Below, piece by piece: positions 25,202 to 34,139 of a stretch of 64,000 bases of DNA. Source of the stretch: Hellea sp. Lineage in GTDB: Bacteria > Pseudomonadota > Alphaproteobacteria > Caulobacterales > Maricaulaceae. The stretch covers positions 46,961 through 110,960 of the forward strand of contig JAHDGM010000002.1 of assembly GCA_020627655.1 (NCBI GenBank), written 5' to 3'. The stretch's first letter is position 1. Every line of letters begins with the position of its first letter. The notes below the pieces were generated by a model. The model was not told the DNA's origin and ran no database searches. It was given only the letters and a program-made list of their open reading frames with translations. Position numbers and translations under genes: made by a program.

Positions 25202-26023
25202 AATCGCCCCGCGCGTAAATCTGCAAAAGCTTGCAGCACTTCTTCGCGGGTGTTCATTACAAACGGGCCCCCGCGTGCAACAGGTTCTTCCAGGCGTTTG
25301 CCAGCCATAAGCAATAACCTTGCGCCTTGTGGTCCAGCGCAGATAGAGATTCTATCGCCGCCACCTAAAACGCCGAGCTCTTCCTCGCCCAGTATTGTCT
25401 CTCCAATCATCGCGTCGCCGTCTATAATATACGACGTTATTAATTTCAGGTAGGATTTTAGAAAAGCTATCAACAGCACCCAGCGTAACATCCAGATAGA
25501 GCGGCTCTGTGAGCGGATTTTTGACAGGCCCGGTCGTACCTTTATCGGTCGTACCTGTAATGACTCGTACTGTGCCGCCCGTATCTAGTGTCTCCGTTGG
25601 CATGTCTGCAGCCGCAAATTCCTGATAGCCTGGCGCATCAAGCTTATTAGCGGCTGGCAGGTTAATCCAAAGCTGAAATCCTTTAAGCAGGCCCGCTTCC
25701 TGTTCAGGCATTTCTGAATGCATAATGCCTTTGGCCGCCTTCATCCACTGTACGCCACCGGGTTCAATCACACCTTCATTACCAACATTGTCTTTGTGCC
25801 GCATTCTTCCGGCCAGCATATAGGTAACCGTCTCAAAACCCCGGTGTGGGTGGGTCGGAAAACCGGCAATATAATCTTGCGGTTTGTCGCTTTCAAAACG
25901 GTCGAGCAGCAAAAGTGGGTCAACCATATCAAGTTCTGGCGAAGCGATAATACGAGTGAGTTTAACTCCTGCTCCGTCAGTGGCTGGAATGCCTTTGGTT
26001 TTTTGAATGATTTGTCTGTTCAT
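25198..26023 (-). pseudogene. Pirin-family cupin, frameshifted
   Basis: Two overlapping frames together make one pirin. The first frame (26023 to about 25425) has the metal-site block GFPTHPHRGFETVTYML, GGVQWMKAAKGIMHSEMPE and EPLYLDVTLGAVDSFS. The second frame (about 25430 to 25198) continues with YIIDGDAMIGETILGEEELGVLG, read here in pieces, and the typical ending GPFVMNTREEVLQAFADL. The switch lies near 25422-25432; restoring two bases gives the expected pirin spacing. Pirins are non-haem iron cupins, some acting as quercetinases. It may be a true pseudogene, a recent mutation or a sequence error. It follows azoR by ten bases. Confidence 0.85.
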
Positions 26024-26033
26024 ATGCCAGTCT

Positions 26034-26624
26034 CTACAGTGCTTTTATTTGTTTTGATACATCTGCACGTTTTTCCGCAGCATCTTTTTTTGTGACGTCC
26101 TGAGCTATAAACTCAATATCTGTAATGCCCATAAAGCCCAGCACATGACGCAGGTAAGGACTGGCATAATCATAGCTGCTGCCAAGCGGAGTACCGCCAG
26201 AGGCCATCAAGACTACGGCCTTTTTACCTGTCAGGAGCCCTTGAGGGCCTGACTCAGTATATTTAAAAGTAACTCCCGCGCGGGCGATGAGATCGATCCA
26301 GGCTTTGAGGCTGGCGGGGATACCAAAATTATAAATGGGAGTCGCCAGAACGAGTGTATCGGCCGAGGCCAATTCAGCAATCAACTTATCTGATAAAGCG
26401 AGCTTTGCGATTTGAGCATTGGTCCGGGCGTCGATTGGTGTGAAGTTAGCGCCAACCCAGTCCTGATCCACAAAAGGCAGGCCTTCACCCACATTTCTAG
26501 TTTCCACACGGATCGGGCCTAGGGCGGCGAAATGATTTAGAGTTTCATCTGCCATATCGCGGGTGATAGAGCCGTCCTTGCGAGCGCTGGCGTCAATGCG
26601 CAAAATATTATGGATATCTGACAT
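26034..26624 (-). CDS. azoR: FMN-dependent NADH-azoreductase
   Basis: A 196-residue flavodoxin-like protein. It begins with the FMN-phosphate loop RIDASARKDGSITRDMADE, has the ATPIYNFGIPASLKAWIDLIARAG block that packs on the flavin, and ends the core with VLMASGGTPLGSSYD. Members reduce azo dyes and quinones in the cytoplasm, often under electrophile stress. It is the first gene of azoR-pirin. A 21-base palindrome lies 82-102 bases upstream and is shared with the LysR gene. Confidence 0.95.
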   Translation of the reverse strand: MSDIHNILRIDASARKDGSITRDMADETLNHFAALGPIRVETRNVGEGLPFVDQDWVGANFTPIDARTNAQIAKLALSDKLIAELASADTLVLATPIYNFGIPASLKAWIDLIARAGVTFKYTESGPQGLLTGKKAVVLMASGGTPLGSSYDYASPYLRHVLGFMGITDIEFIAQDVTKKDAAEKRADVSKQIKAL

Positions 26625-26705
26625 TTTGAATTCCTATGTTTATTATGTCTTTGCTCTATCTAGCGGGTAGCATAAAATAGAACTAGAGGTAATATTTTGA
26701 AGTCA

Positions 26706-26726
26706 TTGTTCCGAAAATCGGAACAA
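26706..26726. promoter_or_regulatory. LysR-type palindrome TTGTTC-N9-GAACAA upstream of azoR
   Basis: Half sites TTGTTC and GAACAA are nine bases apart; the symmetry extends to eleven base pairs on each side (26704-26714 and 26718-26728). The same half sites and spacing occur at 27402-27422, at the start of the LysR gene. This fits the T-N11-A type of LysR operator. No T-run follows on either strand, so it is not a good terminator for the hemerythrin-like gene. Confidence 0.75.
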
Positions 26727-26732
26727 TGAAAA

Positions 26733-27314
26733 TTATCCACGTAATCGATGATGTAGAATTATGGGGACGGCCAAATCTTCCTCATCGGCTAGGTGGCGGG
26801 TTAGCAGGGTCTCAACGGCTTCTGTCACAGGTAGAAGTTCACCAGCCTCTTCATAGGCCGCGCTTTCATCAAGTTGAACCAGCTTGATTACCCGATTGGC
26901 TTTCAAGGTCAGGTTTTCCAACAATCCGTTTAGACATTGATGATCCTCTTCTAAAATGGCGAGACCGGAATCAAAACGCGGATCTGCCGCTGAAAGTTCC
27001 GGAAAATATTCCATGTCTTCCCAGTGGTGATGACCGTATAGATTGGCCACTAAAGCATTCCCAAAATATGATAGGTTTGATGCAAATTTTTCAGCTTCAA
27101 CCGTTTTATCTAGGTACCTTTGCGTGTCTTCGCGGGTGAAACGGCTAAGCTTACGAAATGCTTTATGGGCGCCGAGCCAGTTGCGGGTCGCCTGCGCAAA
27201 CCCTTTATGAGCGTCCCAACTTGCCCGGGGGTAGTCTTGCAATAGCTTGTCCATACCCGGAGGCAGGTCAGTTTCCCGAAATTTTGGTGCTTCCATCAGT
27301 TGTGTATGAGTCAT
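26733..27314 (-). CDS. Hemerythrin-like domain protein
   Basis: A 193-residue four-helix protein. Iron ligands expected for hemerythrins are seen in order: GHHHWEDMEYFPEL (H-x3-E), LEEDHQCLNGLL, and the late HLADEEDLAVPII (H-x4-D). An additional His lies in DAHKGFAQ/AHKAFRK near the N-terminus. Such proteins bind a di-iron centre and sense or react with oxygen, nitric oxide or peroxide. It is divergent from the LysR gene, whose operator lies between them, and its end precedes the azoR operator. It likely shares the regulon. Confidence 0.87.
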   Translation of the reverse strand: MTHTQLMEAPKFRETDLPPGMDKLLQDYPRASWDAHKGFAQATRNWLGAHKAFRKLSRFTREDTQRYLDKTVEAEKFASNLSYFGNALVANLYGHHHWEDMEYFPELSAADPRFDSGLAILEEDHQCLNGLLENLTLKANRVIKLVQLDESAAYEEAGELLPVTEAVETLLTRHLADEEDLAVPIILHHRLRG

Positions 27315-27401
27315 GACGCACTCCTTTCTTCAGGCCATGAGTTTGTTGAGGTTTATATAGAAAGACTTATTCTGAGAACTAATGAGCTTTTCGAGAATGG
27401 T

Positions 27402-27422
27402 TTGTTCTGGTATTGAGAACAA
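27402..27422. promoter_or_regulatory. LysR-type palindrome TTGTTC-N9-GAACAA at the LysR start
   Basis: A 21-base perfect palindrome (TTGTTCT-N7-AGAACAA) ends at the base before the lysR ATG. A further symmetric element TTCTGAGAA lies at 27370-27378. Position and match to 26706-26726 point to autoregulation and shared control of the divergent hemerythrin-like gene. Confidence 0.78.
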
Positions 27423-28325
27423 ATGAGTCGTTATGAAGAAATGGAAAACTTTGTCAGAATAGTAGAGGCGGGTTCCATTACAGAGGCCGCCAAACAGATG
27501 CGCGTCGCTAAATCGGCTGTTAGTCGGCGTTTAAAAGAGCTCGAAAACCGGCTTGGTAGTCAGCTGATCACGCGGTCAACCCGTAAGCATGTTCTGACAG
27601 ACACCGGGCAGGCGCTTTATCGCAAGGCCGTTTCTTTATTGGCGGATTGGGATGAAATTGAGGCGATTATAGGGGATACCCATCTGTCATTATCGGGCAG
27701 TTTGCGAATTACCATGCCCCTTTCTTTTGGCGTTCGACATATGGGGCCAATGATTCTGGAGTTCATGAAGCACCATCCGGATATTGAATTTGATATAGAT
27801 TTTACGGACCGAGTTGTAGATTTGGTATCTGAAGGTCGGGATCTGGCCATTAGAGTTGGAAGTCTTCCAGATTCCAGCCTCATCGCGCGTAAGTTCGCTG
27901 ATATCAGTGTCGTCGCCTGTGCCAGCCCAGCCTATCTTGAAAAGATGGGTATGCCAAAAACACCTCAGGATTTAACGGGCTATACGGAATTAGCTTATGG
28001 TTATCGCGGAAGTTCTGTAAGGACTTATCAGGCCCCAGATGGAAGTCAGGGTCAGATTGAAATTCCGCCGCGTCTGCATGCCACGAATGGTGAGTTTATG
28101 CGCGATGCGGCCGTCGCAGGGGAAGGACTTTTAATTGTTCCGCGCTTTATTGTTTATGAAAATTTGAACAATGGGTCGCTCGTAGAAATATTGGCAGATT
28201 ATAAGTGGGAGACATTAGGGGCCTATGCCATCTATCCGCCCACGAGACATCTTTCCGCACGTGTCAGGGCTTTTGTAGATTATCTGGTCGAACACTGCGC
28301 AGGAACCCCATACTGGGAAACCTAA
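27423..28325 (+). CDS. LysR-family transcriptional regulator
   Basis: A 300-residue LysR protein. The N-terminal winged helix (MENFVRIVEAGSITEAAKQMRVAKSAVSRRLKELE in pieces, residues 7-41) is followed by the linker helix and a type 2 periplasmic-binding effector domain (SLSGSLRITMPLSFG, ATNGEFMRDAAVAGEGLLIVP). It resembles the group that controls quinone/azo-reductase and pirin genes. It is divergent from the hemerythrin-like gene. Its start codon abuts a palindrome that recurs before azoR, so its regulon probably includes azoR, pirin and itself. The inducer is unknown. Confidence 0.95.
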   Translation: MSRYEEMENFVRIVEAGSITEAAKQMRVAKSAVSRRLKELENRLGSQLITRSTRKHVLTDTGQALYRKAVSLLADWDEIEAIIGDTHLSLSGSLRITMPLSFGVRHMGPMILEFMKHHPDIEFDIDFTDRVVDLVSEGRDLAIRVGSLPDSSLIARKFADISVVACASPAYLEKMGMPKTPQDLTGYTELAYGYRGSSVRTYQAPDGSQGQIEIPPRLHATNGEFMRDAAVAGEGLLIVPRFIVYENLNNGSLVEILADYKWETLGAYAIYPPTRHLSARVRAFVDYLVEHCAGTPYWET

Positions 28326-28787
28326 TTATTCTTCCTCTTGATCCGGAATGCCGCGACGGGCGAGTTCATCAGCCCGTTCATTACCTTCTTCACCGGCATG
28401 ACCTTTGACCCATTTCCAGATGATCTCGCGTTTGGCGTTTTCGGCGTCAAGCTCTTGCCAAAGATCTTTATTAATAACCGGTTTTTTATCCGACTTTTTC
28501 CAGCCGCGCTTTTTCCAGTTATGGATCCATTCGGTAATACCTTTAAGGACATAGGTGCTGTCCGTCCAAAGGGTAATTTTGCCTTCAAAGCCGGGTTTAA
28601 TGGCTCTTAGAGCCTGTATGGCTGCCATAAGTTCCATGCGGTTGTTTGTGGTCTCATCTTCGCCGCCAAAAAGTTCTTTCTCGGCCTGACCAAATTTCAT
28701 CAGTACGCCCCACCCACCTGGGCCCGGATTGCCGGAACATGCCCCGTCAGTATAGATAACCAGTTCTTTGGCTTTCTTGGGAGGCAT
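28326..28787 (-). CDS. rnhA: Ribonuclease HI
   Basis: A 153-residue enzyme that cuts RNA in RNA-DNA hybrids. All four metal-binding acids are present: Asp in [17 protein letters not shown], Glu in [11 protein letters not shown], Asp in LWTDSTYV and Asp in GNERADELA; the His-loop is GHAGEEGNE. Its ATG shares one base with the ispH stop (TAATG), so it is coupled to ispH, an order seen in other alphaproteobacteria. It converges with the lysR gene, which ends at 28325 with no gap. Confidence 0.97.
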   Translation of the reverse strand: MPPKKAKELVIYTDGACSGNPGPGGWGVLMKFGQAEKELFGGEDETTNNRMELMAAIQALRAIKPGFEGKITLWTDSTYVLKGITEWIHNWKKRGWKKSDKKPVINKDLWQELDAENAKREIIWKWVKGHAGEEGNERADELARRGIPDQEEE

Positions 28788-29743
28788 TACGCGCGTAGCT
28801 CTCTTGGGAGGCGGAAGGTAACATTTTCGTCGGTGACGCGGACTTCATTTACAGCGACATCATATCTGGATTTCAAAGCAGCTATCACGCCGTCCGTAAG
28901 ATATTCTGGCGCGCTGGCTCCCGCAGATAGCCCGATAATTTCGCAGCGTTCAATGAGAGGCCAATCCAGACCTTCGGCGCCGGAGACAAGCATTGCAGCA
29001 CCCGCTCCGGCTTTATTTGCGACTTCAACCAGTCGCTTGGAATTGGAGGATGTTTGTGAGCCAATGACCATGAACAGGTCACATTGTTTTGCGATTTCTT
29101 TTACGGCAGCCTGTCTGTTTGTAGTGGCATAGCAAATATCTTCTTTATAGGGCAGGGCGATGGTCGGGAAGCGCTGCAGAAGGATTTTGATTATGCTTTG
29201 CGTGTCATCGACCGATAATGTGGTTTGGGTCACCAGTGCCAAATTGTCAGGATCATCAGGCGTGTAACTGGCCGCATCCGTTTCATCTTCGATTAAAGTC
29301 ATGGAACCGTCCGGCAGTTGCCCTGTTGTTCCGATAACTTCCGGATGTCCAGCATGCCCAATTAGCAATATGTGACGGCCGTCTTTGTTGTGTCTTTCTG
29401 CTTCAACATGAACTTTGGAAACCAGAGGGCAGGTTGCGTCCAAAAAATGCATGTCCCGGGCCTGCGCTGCGGCAGGAACAGATTTTGGAACGCCGTGAGC
29501 GGAAAACACAACCGGGCGATCATCAGGGCAGTCATCCAGTTCCTCAACAAAAATGGCACCCATGTCTTCAAGGCGGCTTACAACATGTGTGTTGTGTACA
29601 ATCTCGTGGCGAACATAAACTGGCGAGCCATATTTCTCGATTGTACGTTCGACGATTTGAATGGCGCGATCAACCCCAGCGCAAAACCCCCTAGGTGCTG
29701 CCAGTAGTACAGTTTTGGCAAGACGGTCATTGGCTGGCTGCAT
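28787..29743 (-). CDS. ispH: 4-hydroxy-3-methylbut-2-enyl diphosphate reductase
   Basis: A 318-residue iron-sulfur enzyme that makes IPP and DMAPP in the last step of the non-mevalonate isoprenoid pathway. The three cluster cysteines are in [25 protein letters not shown] and [11 protein letters not shown]; the substrate residues HxxH and TTN/SN are seen ([17 protein letters not shown]). Length is normal. First gene of ispH-rnhA. Confidence 0.98.
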   Translation of the reverse strand: MQPANDRLAKTVLLAAPRGFCAGVDRAIQIVERTIEKYGSPVYVRHEIVHNTHVVSRLEDMGAIFVEELDDCPDDRPVVFSAHGVPKSVPAAAQARDMHFLDATCPLVSKVHVEAERHNKDGRHILLIGHAGHPEVIGTTGQLPDGSMTLIEDETDAASYTPDDPDNLALVTQTTLSVDDTQSIIKILLQRFPTIALPYKEDICYATTNRQAAVKEIAKQCDLFMVIGSQTSSNSKRLVEVANKAGAGAAMLVSGAEGLDWPLIERCEIIGLSAGASAPEYLTDGVIAALKSRYDVAVNEVRVTDENVTFRLPRELRA

Positions 29744-29864
29744 TAAATTATCCTCATTTGGGCCATAGCCGTTGCAGGCGGAGCCGTTACCTTATAGTAG
29801 ACTGACCTTTGACATGTGGCTATAGCAGGCCGAGTCGATATTGAAAATGAATTAAGGCATAATC

Positions 29865-30446
29865 ATGGGCAAAACAAAATTATTCGCAGCGGCAGCTCTT
29901 ATAGCTGTCATGGCGGTCGCTGGATGTAAGTCCACAAAGGAAGTTCTGGCTATCGGGGATGCGGCTGAAAAGAATCCAGGGCCCTGCCCAAGGGCGTTTT
30001 CTCTATATGATGCTCAGCGTATTGTTGAGATTAAAGGCGCGGAAAGTTTTGCCAATGTAGGGTTTACGGGCGAGATTGGTAATATCCGTAGTCTATGCCG
30101 CTATTATGGTACTGAACCTATTGTTGCCGATCTTGAAGTCCAAATGGACTTTGGCCGAGGCCCTGCTGCCAGTGGTGACACTGCTGTTTATGAGTATTTT
30201 GTGGCCGTCACGCGTAAAAATCTAGCGGTTATTCACAAAGAAGTCTTTCCTATATCTGTGAGATTTCCAGCCGGCACCGACCGAGTATCTGTGACTGAGA
30301 AAATTGATGAAATCCTTATTCCGCGAGCTGGCGAAAATACGTCTGGCGTGAACTTTGAAATTGTTGTTGGCTTTGTCGTGACACCGGAGCAGCGTGCGTT
30401 TAATGCTGCCGGTAAACGTTTCCGTGTATCTGCCGGACAAAACTAG
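29865..30446 (+). CDS. Conserved hypothetical lipoprotein
   Basis: A 193-residue protein with signal AAALIAVMAVAGC (Cys 22) and no domain I recognise by name. It is rich in beta strands with two further cysteines (GPCPRAF, RSLCRYYG) that could form a disulfide. The middle reads DLEVQMDFGRGPAASGD and the end VNFEIVVGFVVTPEQRAFN, a pattern I associate with small alphaproteobacterial envelope lipoproteins. It precedes argS by eleven bases and is probably co-transcribed with it. Confidence 0.75.
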   Translation: MGKTKLFAAAALIAVMAVAGCKSTKEVLAIGDAAEKNPGPCPRAFSLYDAQRIVEIKGAESFANVGFTGEIGNIRSLCRYYGTEPIVADLEVQMDFGRGPAASGDTAVYEYFVAVTRKNLAVIHKEVFPISVRFPAGTDRVSVTEKIDEILIPRAGENTSGVNFEIVVGFVVTPEQRAFNAAGKRFRVSAGQN

Positions 30447-30457
30447 CAGGCAAAATT

Positions 30458-32248
30458 ATGTCGCAATCAGTATTGGACCTATTAAACGATGCGACCTGCA
30501 GCGTTTTCGAGCAGTTGGGTTTTCCGACAGAGTTAGGGACTGTGCGCGAATCTGATCGCCCCGATCTGGCGCCGTTTCAGTGTAATGGCGCAATGGCTGC
30601 CGCAGGCTTTCTCAAGAAGCAGGGAGAAAAAGCCAACCCCCGCGATATAGCAGCGAAAGTTGTTGAAAAACTGTCGGGGCACGAGGCGGTGGCAGGCCTG
30701 GAAATCGCTGGGCCTGGATTTATAAATATAATCCCGAATGAGGATATCATTGCCGCTCGTGCCAATGCATTATTATCCGATAATAGAACTGGGGCCGCCA
30801 AGGTTGCGCCGAAGTCAATTGTTATTGATTACGGCGGAGCTAACGTAGCCAAGCCCATGCATGTGGGACATTTACGGTCGGCTGTTATAGGTGAAGCGCT
30901 GAAACGACTTCTAAGATTTAGAGGGCATAAAGTCATAGGCGATGTTCATTTGGGCGACTGGGGGCTTCAAATGGGGCACTTGATATCAGAACTTGAAGAA
31001 GAGCAGCCAGACCTTCCTTATTTTGACGCCGCTATTGAAGATGGTTTTCCTAGTGAAAGTCCTGTTACAATGGAGGATATGGCGCGGCTTTATCCGGCCG
31101 CGAATGCGAAATCCAAAGCTGATCTGGAACGCCTGAAGAAATCACAATTAGCAACAGCGGAGCTGCAGGCTGGCCGTCCGGGGTATCGGGCCTTGCTGGA
31201 TCATTTTATCCGTATTTCTATTGAATATTTAAAAAGAGGATATGGCGATCTGGGCGTGAGCTTTGATTTGTGGAAAGGCGAAGCCAGTGTAGATCCACTC
31301 ATACCCGATATGATTGAGGCGATGAAGGCTCAGGGGATCACGGAAGAAAGCGACGGAGCTTTGATCGTACCAGTTGACCCTGATTATGACGCTGAAAAAC
31401 GTAAGGGTATACCGCCAGTTATGCTGCGGGCCAGAACCGGAGCTGTTCTGTACCATACAACTGATTTAGCTACGCTGACCGACAGGAAAACGGAAATTAA
31501 CCCGGACCTCATTTTATATGTGGTGGATCAAAGACAGGCTATGCATTTCGAGCAGGTCTTTCGCGCAGCCGTGAAGGCAGGCTGGTATGAGCGGGACCAA
31601 TTGGAACATCTTGGCTTTGGCACGGTTAACGGCAAAGATGGTAAGCCTTTCTCAACACGTGATGGCGGCTTATTACGCCTGTCGGATTTGACAGATATGA
31701 TGCGAAATGCGGCAGCAGCGCGCCTTAAAGAAACAGGCATCGGACAGGATTTTAATGCGGCTGAACTGGCCGATATAGCCGATAAAGTCGGCATGGCAGC
31801 CCTAAAATTTGCTGATCTTCAGAACCAGCGGACGACCAATTATATTTTCGATGTAGAGCGTTTTGTCTCGTTTGAAGGTAAAACAGGGCCATATCTGTTA
31901 TATGCGGCCGTCCGAATTAAATCCATATTACGCCGTGCAAGTGAGCAGGGCATTAAAAGCGGGGCCATTCAAATTACGGATAAGGCAGAGGCTCAACTTT
32001 TATTGTCGATTGATGCGTTTGATCGGGCTTTAGGGCAGGCAGCAGATAAACGTGCGCCGCATATTTTATGCGAGCATATTTATCGCCTGGCGCAAAGCTT
32101 TTCACGATTTTATACTGAATGCCCGATTTTAAAAGAAGGTGTCCCAGACGACATCAAATCATCACGGGTTTCCTTCGCTCAATTGACCCTGCGGCAATTA
32201 GAGCTGGGTCTGGATATTATCGGTATAGAGGTTCCCGAACGGATGTAA
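30458..32248 (+). CDS. argS: Arginyl-tRNA synthetase
   Basis: A 596-residue class I synthetase. The N-terminal Add-1 domain for the tRNA D-loop covers about 1-110. The HIGH motif is KPMHVGHLRSAVIG, the KMSK equivalent is GKPFSTRDGG (lysine-less, as usual for ArgS), and the C-terminal DALR anticodon domain ends in ELGLDIIGIEVPERM. Charges tRNA-Arg. Length matches alphaproteobacterial ArgS. Confidence 0.97.
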   Translation: MSQSVLDLLNDATCSVFEQLGFPTELGTVRESDRPDLAPFQCNGAMAAAGFLKKQGEKANPRDIAAKVVEKLSGHEAVAGLEIAGPGFINIIPNEDIIAARANALLSDNRTGAAKVAPKSIVIDYGGANVAKPMHVGHLRSAVIGEALKRLLRFRGHKVIGDVHLGDWGLQMGHLISELEEEQPDLPYFDAAIEDGFPSESPVTMEDMARLYPAANAKSKADLERLKKSQLATAELQAGRPGYRALLDHFIRISIEYLKRGYGDLGVSFDLWKGEASVDPLIPDMIEAMKAQGITEESDGALIVPVDPDYDAEKRKGIPPVMLRARTGAVLYHTTDLATLTDRKTEINPDLILYVVDQRQAMHFEQVFRAAVKAGWYERDQLEHLGFGTVNGKDGKPFSTRDGGLLRLSDLTDMMRNAAAARLKETGIGQDFNAAELADIADKVGMAALKFADLQNQRTTNYIFDVERFVSFEGKTGPYLLYAAVRIKSILRRASEQGIKSGAIQITDKAEAQLLLSIDAFDRALGQAADKRAPHILCEHIYRLAQSFSRFYTECPILKEGVPDDIKSSRVSFAQLTLRQLELGLDIIGIEVPERM

Positions 32249-32250
32249 TT

Positions 32251-33132
32251 CTAGCCGATTGAGGCTGTGGTTTTCGCTGTTTCAGGGTTTTGTGAAAGCC
32301 GAGCGCACCACATATTAAGGCAATCATCCATTACTTTTTTAGTAATGGGTTTAGCGATCACGTCATTCATACCCGATTGAATATAGCGTTTTTTCTGGTT
32401 GGGAGCGATATGCCCGGTCACAGCAACAATTGGGACGGGATTTTTTCCAAATTGTCTTTCAATTTCTCGAATGGATAATGTTGCATCTACCCCGTCCATT
32501 CTGGGCATAGATATATCCATTAAGATCAAGTCATAATTGGTGTTCTTGAACGCGCTAACAGCTTCTACGCCATCATTGACTGTTTCAACATTATATCCGG
32601 ATAAGTTCAAAAACCCTTTCAGAACGGCTAGGTTAATAGCGTCATCGTCAGCGGCGAGAATGCGTATGCTTTTTTTATCAACTGTTGCAACTTTTGAGGC
32701 TGTTCTGACGTTGGTCTCATCTGCACAGGGAACATGTTCAGCAATGGCGCCCAGCAGTGTTGCTGTTGAGCAAGGTGCGTTAAATATCTGATGGACGTTC
32801 AGGGCTTGTAACTCGACCATTGCGTGACCAATGTCCCCATTGGCCAAAAGAATGACATGTGTTCCTTTGATAGTCGGTTCTTGTCTTAATTTCCGGATAA
32901 ATTCGAGGCCATTCATATCTACCATATTATATGAGCAAATCACGATAGGGATGGAAATGCCACGCAGTTGGGACTGCTTTAATACTGTAAGTGCTTGCGA
33001 CGCATGGGGGGTTAGCAAGGGTTTGATACCAGCGGGTTCCAACTGTGCGCCTAAAGTGGAATTATTGAGATTAACATCGTTCACAATCAAAACGCGCAAA
33101 GATTTAAGCGGGTTGTTATTCGTGGTATTCAT
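32251..33132 (-). CDS. Double-receiver response regulator with an inactive first receiver
   Basis: A 293-residue protein made of two CheY-like domains and no output domain. The second (from about 155) is intact: acid pair AADDDAIN, phospho-acceptor Asp in ILMDISMPRMDG, the Thr/Ser in VAVTGHIAP and the Lys in VIAKPIT. The first (about 10-130) keeps the fold (LRVLIVNDVNLNN, NMVDMNGLEFIRKL), but the acceptor position is Ser in IVICSYNM and the switch region reads ILLANGD, so it cannot be phosphorylated in the normal way. No kinase gene is adjacent. It may act by protein contact. Confidence 0.88.
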   Translation of the reverse strand: MNTTNNNPLKSLRVLIVNDVNLNNSTLGAQLEPAGIKPLLTPHASQALTVLKQSQLRGISIPIVICSYNMVDMNGLEFIRKLRQEPTIKGTHVILLANGDIGHAMVELQALNVHQIFNAPCSTATLLGAIAEHVPCADETNVRTASKVATVDKKSIRILAADDDAINLAVLKGFLNLSGYNVETVNDGVEAVSAFKNTNYDLILMDISMPRMDGVDATLSIREIERQFGKNPVPIVAVTGHIAPNQKKRYIQSGMNDVIAKPITKKVMDDCLNMWCARLSQNPETAKTTASIG

Positions 33133-33286
33133 TTACTGCTCCCCGACGGCGAGTTTGCCATCTGGTCGAGTGCTTATAATAAAATAGCTAAAATTGAATT
33201 GTTATTTATGGTTACCAATTCGTATTTATTGTAGCTTAATTCCCTCAACATGGACTTTAAGGTCTTGACGATATACTTGGTACGCC

Positions 33287-33877
33287 ATGTCATATGCATT
33301 GAAAAACTCGCGATCTTTAATTGATGTTAGTCGAAGTGTTTTTGTCCTTGTAACGGCTCTCGCGATGTCTGCCTGTGCCGTAGAAACCGTTTCTTTGGAG
33401 ACTTCAGCCTTAGGAGAAACACATAATAAAATTGTTCAGAAGTTCGGAAACGTAAAACATATTTCCAGTACTGATTTGATTGCCATGCCGTCAGATCAGT
33501 ATGTGATATTTGACGTTCGTGAGGTGGAGGAGTTTGAGATAAGTCATTTGCAAGACGCAATCCGACTTGACCCGGATATGAACGGAGAGGCCTTTCTTAA
33601 GGCGTATAGTCATAGGCTTGAGAACAAGACAGCCGTGTTTTATTGCTCGGTGGGCATGCGTTCCTCCATGATGGTTGATCGCGTGCAACGCGCACTGCCC
33701 GAACAGCATTCAGGCTCAATCTTAAATCTTCAAGGGGGCATATTTGCTTGGCATAACCAAAGTTATCCCTTGCAAAATAGTCGAGGCGATACTGACGCGA
33801 TTCATCCCTATAATGCATTTTGGGGTCGCATGTTGAAGCGTAGGGAAAAGACAAGTTATGGAACGATTGAGGATTAA
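33287..33877 (+). CDS. Rhodanese-like lipoprotein
   Basis: A 196-residue protein with a signal ending in the lipobox ALAMSAC (Cys near 29). The rhodanese domain shows YVIFDVREVEEFEISHL and the active-site loop VFYCSVGMRSS with the catalytic Cys, then ILNLQGGIFAWHNQ. It would carry sulfur on the cysteine in the periplasm; a lipid-anchored rhodanese is less common than a soluble one. It lies just upstream of the glycine riboswitch but is not obviously part of that operon. Confidence 0.82.
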   Translation: MSYALKNSRSLIDVSRSVFVLVTALAMSACAVETVSLETSALGETHNKIVQKFGNVKHISSTDLIAMPSDQYVIFDVREVEEFEISHLQDAIRLDPDMNGEAFLKAYSHRLENKTAVFYCSVGMRSSMMVDRVQRALPEQHSGSILNLQGGIFAWHNQSYPLQNSRGDTDAIHPYNAFWGRMLKRREKTSYGTIED

Positions 33878-33939
33878 ATAACAGGGCTTGTGATTATCAT
33901 CTTGATTCAAAGTGTTCAAAACTTTATATCTCCTCTATC

Positions 33940-34104
33940 CATCGGGAGAGAGTCGTGAATTTACGGCCGCCGAAGGCGCAACCGCCACCGGAAACGCTCA
34001 GGCAAAAGGACCGATGATGGAACAGAAGCTGGAAAGAGGGCCCGATAGGTGAAAGGTCCCGCCGAAGGAGTAAATCTCTCAGGCCTATAAGGACAGCTGG
34101 TGGC
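33940..34104 (+). promoter_or_regulatory. Tandem glycine riboswitch upstream of gcvT
   Basis: Two aptamers in a row. Each carries the same core: CCGCCGAAGG (33967-33976 and 34059-34068), followed by CTCAGGC (33997-34003 and 34078-34084) and an AAGGA (near 34006 and 34090). The first runs about 33942-34013 and the second about 34022-34100. Glycine riboswitches of this kind turn on gcv operons when glycine is high. The segment 34105-34139 before the gcvT ATG would be the expression platform; it can form a small hairpin (GAGGC-gtaa-GCCTT). Confidence 0.93.
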
Positions 34105-34139
34105 ACAGTGAGGCGTAAGCCTTTGGAAAGTGTGCGACC

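Noticed and set aside
26704-26728. Palindrome after the hemerythrin-like gene as a terminator
   Set aside because: No run of T follows on the minus strand, and the same half sites and spacing occur at the lysR start, which fits an operator better.
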